Shown here: positions 5,123 through 7,345 of the stretch, piece after piece
Numbering within the stretch: the stretch's first letter is position 1
How the letters are laid out: every line of letters begins with the position of its first letter
Assembly (NCBI GenBank): GCA_024278435.1
Contig: JAJRTD010000309.1
Span: forward strand, 1-7,345
Source of the DNA: Gammaproteobacteria bacterium
Lineage (GTDB): Bacteria > Pseudomonadota > Gammaproteobacteria > SZUA-229
Direction: 5' to 3'
DNA length: 7,345 nucleotides
The notes under the pieces: generated by a model
Told to the model about the DNA's origin: nothing
The model's database searches: none
Seen by the model: the letters and a program-made list of their open reading frames with translations, nothing else
Position numbers and translations under genes: made by a program

Positions 5123-5160
5123 GCCGTTCCTGAAGCGGCTAACGCTGTTGATATAGCGGG

Positions 5161-5883
5161 CTATTTTACTGACTGCAGGGCCTCTTCCCTTGATACCGCG
5201 TGATAGGGGGTGTCACGAATTTTATCGTGAACATGCATGCGGTATTTCACAAAATCGGCAGGATTATCAAAATGTAAAAACGGATTGCCCTGGCACTGGG
5301 TTTCCCAGCTTGAGGTTGGTGACTGGGGTGCGTAGTTGTGTCCGGGGTGGATAATCGTCGCCGCGGGCAGTTCGTTTTTCATTTTCTTCAGGGTCTGAAA
5401 CATTTCTTCCGGGTCACCGCCGGCCAGGTCGCAGCGGCCGCAGCCGAAAACGAACAGGGTGTCACCGGCAATCAGGTCATTGCCAACCTGGTAGCAGCTT
5501 GAGCCGGGCGTGTGGCCGGGTGTGTGCAGGATATTTATCTCGCTGTCACCGATTTTTACCTGATCGCCGCCATGGTGCAGTACCGGTTTGCTGAGGCTGG
5601 CCCCCCAGAATTTTGCTTCCGGTTTCAGTAAATGGACACTGGCATCGGTATGCTCCAGGGTCTGCTGCAGGCCGTTTATGTGGTCGTGGTGGCTGTGGGT
5701 GAGCAGGATATCGGTAATCCGGATGCCTTTTTTATCGGCAAAGTCCAGTACTTCATTCACTTCCCAGGCAGGGTCAACGATGGCGGCGGTATCGCTGGCA
5801 AGGTCATGGATCAGGTAGATAAAGTTTTCCATCGGCCCCAGTTCCATGCTGTAGATTTTATAGCTGTCCGGATCTTGTGTCAT
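5161..5883 (-). CDS. MBL-fold metallo-hydrolase, GloB/ETHE1-like, 240 aa
   Basis: This is a metallo-beta-lactamase-fold enzyme of the glyoxalase II / persulfide dioxygenase branch, expected to act in the cytoplasm on a glutathione thioester or related thiol. All seven metal ligands are visible: THSHHDH (H63, H65, D67, H68), TPGH (H124), the Asp of AGDTLF (D141) and HPGH (H182). The segment FGCGRCDLAGGDPEEMF (146-162) resembles the GCGRxD turn of ETHE1-type enzymes more than the GCGRLFEG of classical GloB. Residues about 200-240 form a short C-terminal part, FVKYRMHVHDKIR, near the size of YcbL-type proteins, so the full glutathione-binding domain of GloB is shortened. GGAGA lies a few bases upstream of the ATG. 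No partner gene adjoins it. Hydroxyacylglutathione hydrolase or persulfide dioxygenase activity cannot be separated by sight. Confidence 0.9.
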   Translation of the reverse strand: MTQDPDSYKIYSMELGPMENFIYLIHDLASDTAAIVDPAWEVNEVLDFADKKGIRITDILLTHSHHDHINGLQQTLEHTDASVHLLKPEAKFWGASLSKPVLHHGGDQVKIGDSEINILHTPGHTPGSSCYQVGNDLIAGDTLFVFGCGRCDLAGGDPEEMFQTLKKMKNELPAATIIHPGHNYAPQSPTSSWETQCQGNPFLHFDNPADFVKYRMHVHDKIRDTPYHAVSREEALQSVK

Positions 5884-6086
5884 ATCGGGTCTCCATGGAA
5901 GGTTTGGCGGCTTTCATTTAGAATGAACAACGAAACAGGGTTATAATTTGTTAAGAGGTTCCCTAATTGATTATACCTGTTCGTCTTTATGTTATAACAG
6001 TGTTTGAAAAAATGAATGCTCATTGTCAGCCGCTGCATTATGACCTGGGCCAAATGTGAAAAAATAATTATAAGAGCGTAACCGCC
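5884..6086. promoter_or_regulatory. Shared gap between the divergent hydrolase and cyclase genes
   Basis: This 203-base AT-rich gap separates two genes reading outward. Candidate -10 elements are TATAAT on the minus strand (complement of 5970-5975) for the hydrolase, TATAAT on the plus strand (5942-5947), and an extended -10 TGTTATAAC (5990-5998), which lies in the 10-base palindrome TGTTATAACA, for the cyclase. None has a good -35 at standard spacing. AAGAG at 6072-6076, ten bases before the ATG at 6087, is the cyclase ribosome site. Confidence 0.4.
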
Positions 6087-7079
6087 ATGAAAACCGCAGT
6101 TCACGAACCTGATATTTCCTTCCTGTCGCGTTTACAGTTGTTCCGCAACGTGGACCTGGAAAACCCTGCTTTATTCTCCCTGTTGTCACTGTGCAAATAC
6201 CGCAGCTTTAATTGTGGTGAAACCGTGCTGTCGACAAAACAGAAGAACCACTATTTATATGTTGTGATCAAGGGCGGACTGCTGATCCAGTTGAGCGAGC
6301 ATGATGACATCCCCATGGCCACGGTCGAGCCGGGCGAATGTGTGGGGGGGATGTCGGTGATCGATAGCGGCGGGTTTCCGCTGGCACAGGTCAGTGCGCT
6401 GGAGAAGACCACGGTGCTGGCCATCGAGCAGGATATATTATGGCGTATGGTCAGCGTGTCCCATGAAATTGCCAGGAATCTGTTATACATCATGTCCGAG
6501 CGCATACGCTTCAGTAACCTGGTAGTGGAAGACAGCCTTGAAATGCAGCACAAGTATCAGCAGTATGCGATGACCGATGCGTTAACCGGCCTGCATAACC
6601 GCGGCTGGCTGGATGATGCTTTTGACCGGGAAATAAAACGCAGTGAACGCGACCAGTTGCCGCTGTCATTAATCATGCTGGATGTTGATAACTTCAAACA
6701 GTATAACGATGATTACGGCCACCAGGCCGGCGACAAGGTGCTGGTAACGGTGGCCAAGTCAATCCATAAAACCCTGCGCCCGAATGACCTGGTGGCGCGT
6801 TATGGCGGTGAAGAGTTTGCGGTTCTGTTGCCGGAGACTCCGCTGGAAAAAGCCAGGGCGATTGCCGAGCGCCTGCGCAAGCATGTGAGTAATGCCAACC
6901 CGGGGCGGCTGAATAAAAAACAGCTGCCTAAAATTACTATTTCATCGGGCATTACCGGCAGAGAACCGGGCTGTACACTGGACAGCATGATTGCCGCGGC
7001 CGATATCGCTATGTACCAGGCAAAACGCAAAGGCAGGAACCGCGTTGAAGTGGCCCCGGATGCAAAACCTGATAGCTGA
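6087..7079 (+). CDS. Diguanylate cyclase with N-terminal cNMP-binding-like domain, 330 aa
   Basis: The enzyme would make cyclic di-GMP from two GTP. Residues about 14-130 form a cyclic-nucleotide-binding (cupin-like) fold with NHYLYVVIKGGLLIQL and EPGECVGGMSV. The phosphate-binding cassette is degenerate: the Glu of the FGEL-type turn is Gly (VGGM) and the Arg of the xRxA turn is Leu (FPLAQV), so cAMP or cGMP binding is doubtful. A helix (about 120-160) links it to a GGDEF domain (about 161-322), with DALTGLHNR, LDVDNFKQYND, the catalytic loop RYGGEEFAVLLP (GGEEF at 240-244) and AMYQAKRKGRN. An inhibitory I-site RPND (231-234) is five residues ahead of GGEEF, implying product feedback. There is no membrane segment, so it is cytoplasmic. 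The Nudix gene begins 32 bases later on the same strand. Confidence 0.95.
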   Translation: MKTAVHEPDISFLSRLQLFRNVDLENPALFSLLSLCKYRSFNCGETVLSTKQKNHYLYVVIKGGLLIQLSEHDDIPMATVEPGECVGGMSVIDSGGFPLAQVSALEKTTVLAIEQDILWRMVSVSHEIARNLLYIMSERIRFSNLVVEDSLEMQHKYQQYAMTDALTGLHNRGWLDDAFDREIKRSERDQLPLSLIMLDVDNFKQYNDDYGHQAGDKVLVTVAKSIHKTLRPNDLVARYGGEEFAVLLPETPLEKARAIAERLRKHVSNANPGRLNKKQLPKITISSGITGREPGCTLDSMIAAADIAMYQAKRKGRNRVEVAPDAKPDS

Positions 7080-7111
7080 CCGGCGGTTTGTTAAAACAAA
7101 ACGGCAGACTA

Positions 7112-7345
7112 ATGCCGGGTAGTAACCACAGTCGGCCGGTCATCGGCGTTGGCGTGCTGGTATGGCAGGGGCAGCAGTTATTGCTGGGGCAGCGGATCAG
7201 TGAAAACCGGGCAAACTGCTGGCAGTTTCCCGGTGGCCACCTGGAAACTGGCGAAACGGTGATTGAGTGTGCGCAGCGTGAAGTGCAGGAAGAAACCGGT
7301 CTGGAAATTACAGCGCCGCGCCACCTTGGATTTACCGACCGGCTT
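7112..7345 (+). CDS. Nudix hydrolase, N-terminal part (3' end outside window)
   Basis: The first 78 residues are visible and the gene runs off the window. It carries a complete Nudix box at residues 42-64, G-x5-E-x7-REVQEETGL, with the metal-binding glutamates E57, E60 and E61. Before it, a strand VIGVGVLVWQ and QQLLLGQR lead into CWQFPGGHLETGE, the usual MutT-type order. Nudix enzymes cleave nucleoside diphosphates linked to another group, and the PGGHLE version is shared with MutT/NUDT15-like dNTP-cleaning enzymes; the substrate cannot be set from this half. The ATG at 7112 has only a weak upstream purine stretch. The 32-base spacing from the cyclase stop suggests one transcript. Confidence 0.9.
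   Translation, partial: MPGSNHSRPVIGVGVLVWQGQQLLLGQRISENRANCWQFPGGHLETGETVIECAQREVQEETGLEITAPRHLGFTDRL

Noticed and set aside
4862..5160. A chromosomal replication origin
   Set aside because: Only two perfect boxes and one near-perfect box are present, with no 13-mer array and none of the usual neighbouring genes; a DnaA-binding locus is as far as the sequence supports.
5588..5946. Plus-strand open frames opposite the MBL hydrolase
   Set aside because: They lie antisense to a gene with complete catalytic motifs and have no independent support.

Overview
The window looks like chromosomal DNA from a Gammaproteobacterium of about 50% GC. That placement is an inference. It rests on the mix of a c-di-GMP cyclase, a GloB/ETHE1-like metallo-hydrolase and several small conserved-type hypothetical proteins that I recall mainly from free-living, often sulfur-oxidising, gammaproteobacteria. 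No rRNA, tRNA, CRISPR array, transposase, phage or plasmid gene is visible. The window opens inside one gene and closes inside another.

Layout, left to right. (1) 2-331: the 3' end of a charged coiled-coil protein with a nine-A run near its end. (2) 332-656: noncoding DNA with a compound inverted-repeat element (407-497) and two more hairpins. (3) 657-893 (-): a 78-aa hypothetical, divergent from 1002-1394 (+), a degenerate receiver-like protein, which is followed by 1498-2199 (+), a TPR-like helical protein. (4) 2200-2350: a convergent gap with two overlapping perfect palindromes. (5) 2351-3037 (-): a two-part protein with a small N-terminal domain and a C-terminal array of 27-residue repeats. 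(6) 3038-3313: a gap dominated by a 165-bp element with inverted ends built of 10-bp subrepeats. (7) 3314-3598 (-): a 94-aa hypothetical, divergent from a + strand cluster of three small hypotheticals (3761-4003, 4010-4468, 4526-4861), the second with four cysteines. (8) 4862-5160: a gap with two perfect DnaA boxes, one near-perfect box, an AT-rich palindrome and several hairpins. (9) 5161-5883 (-): a metallo-beta-lactamase-fold hydrolase. (10) 6087-7079 (+): a diguanylate cyclase with a degenerate cyclic-nucleotide-binding sensor. A Nudix hydrolase follows from 7112 and is cut by the window end.

Only the last three genes have a firm biochemical assignment: thiol-ester or persulfide chemistry (MBL enzyme), c-di-GMP synthesis, and nucleotide-diphosphate hydrolysis. 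Most other genes are small, soluble and of unknown function. I do not see a defence, secretion or biosynthetic system. The most unusual signals are the DnaA-box cluster, the 27-residue repeat protein and the nested dispersed-type repeats in the gaps.
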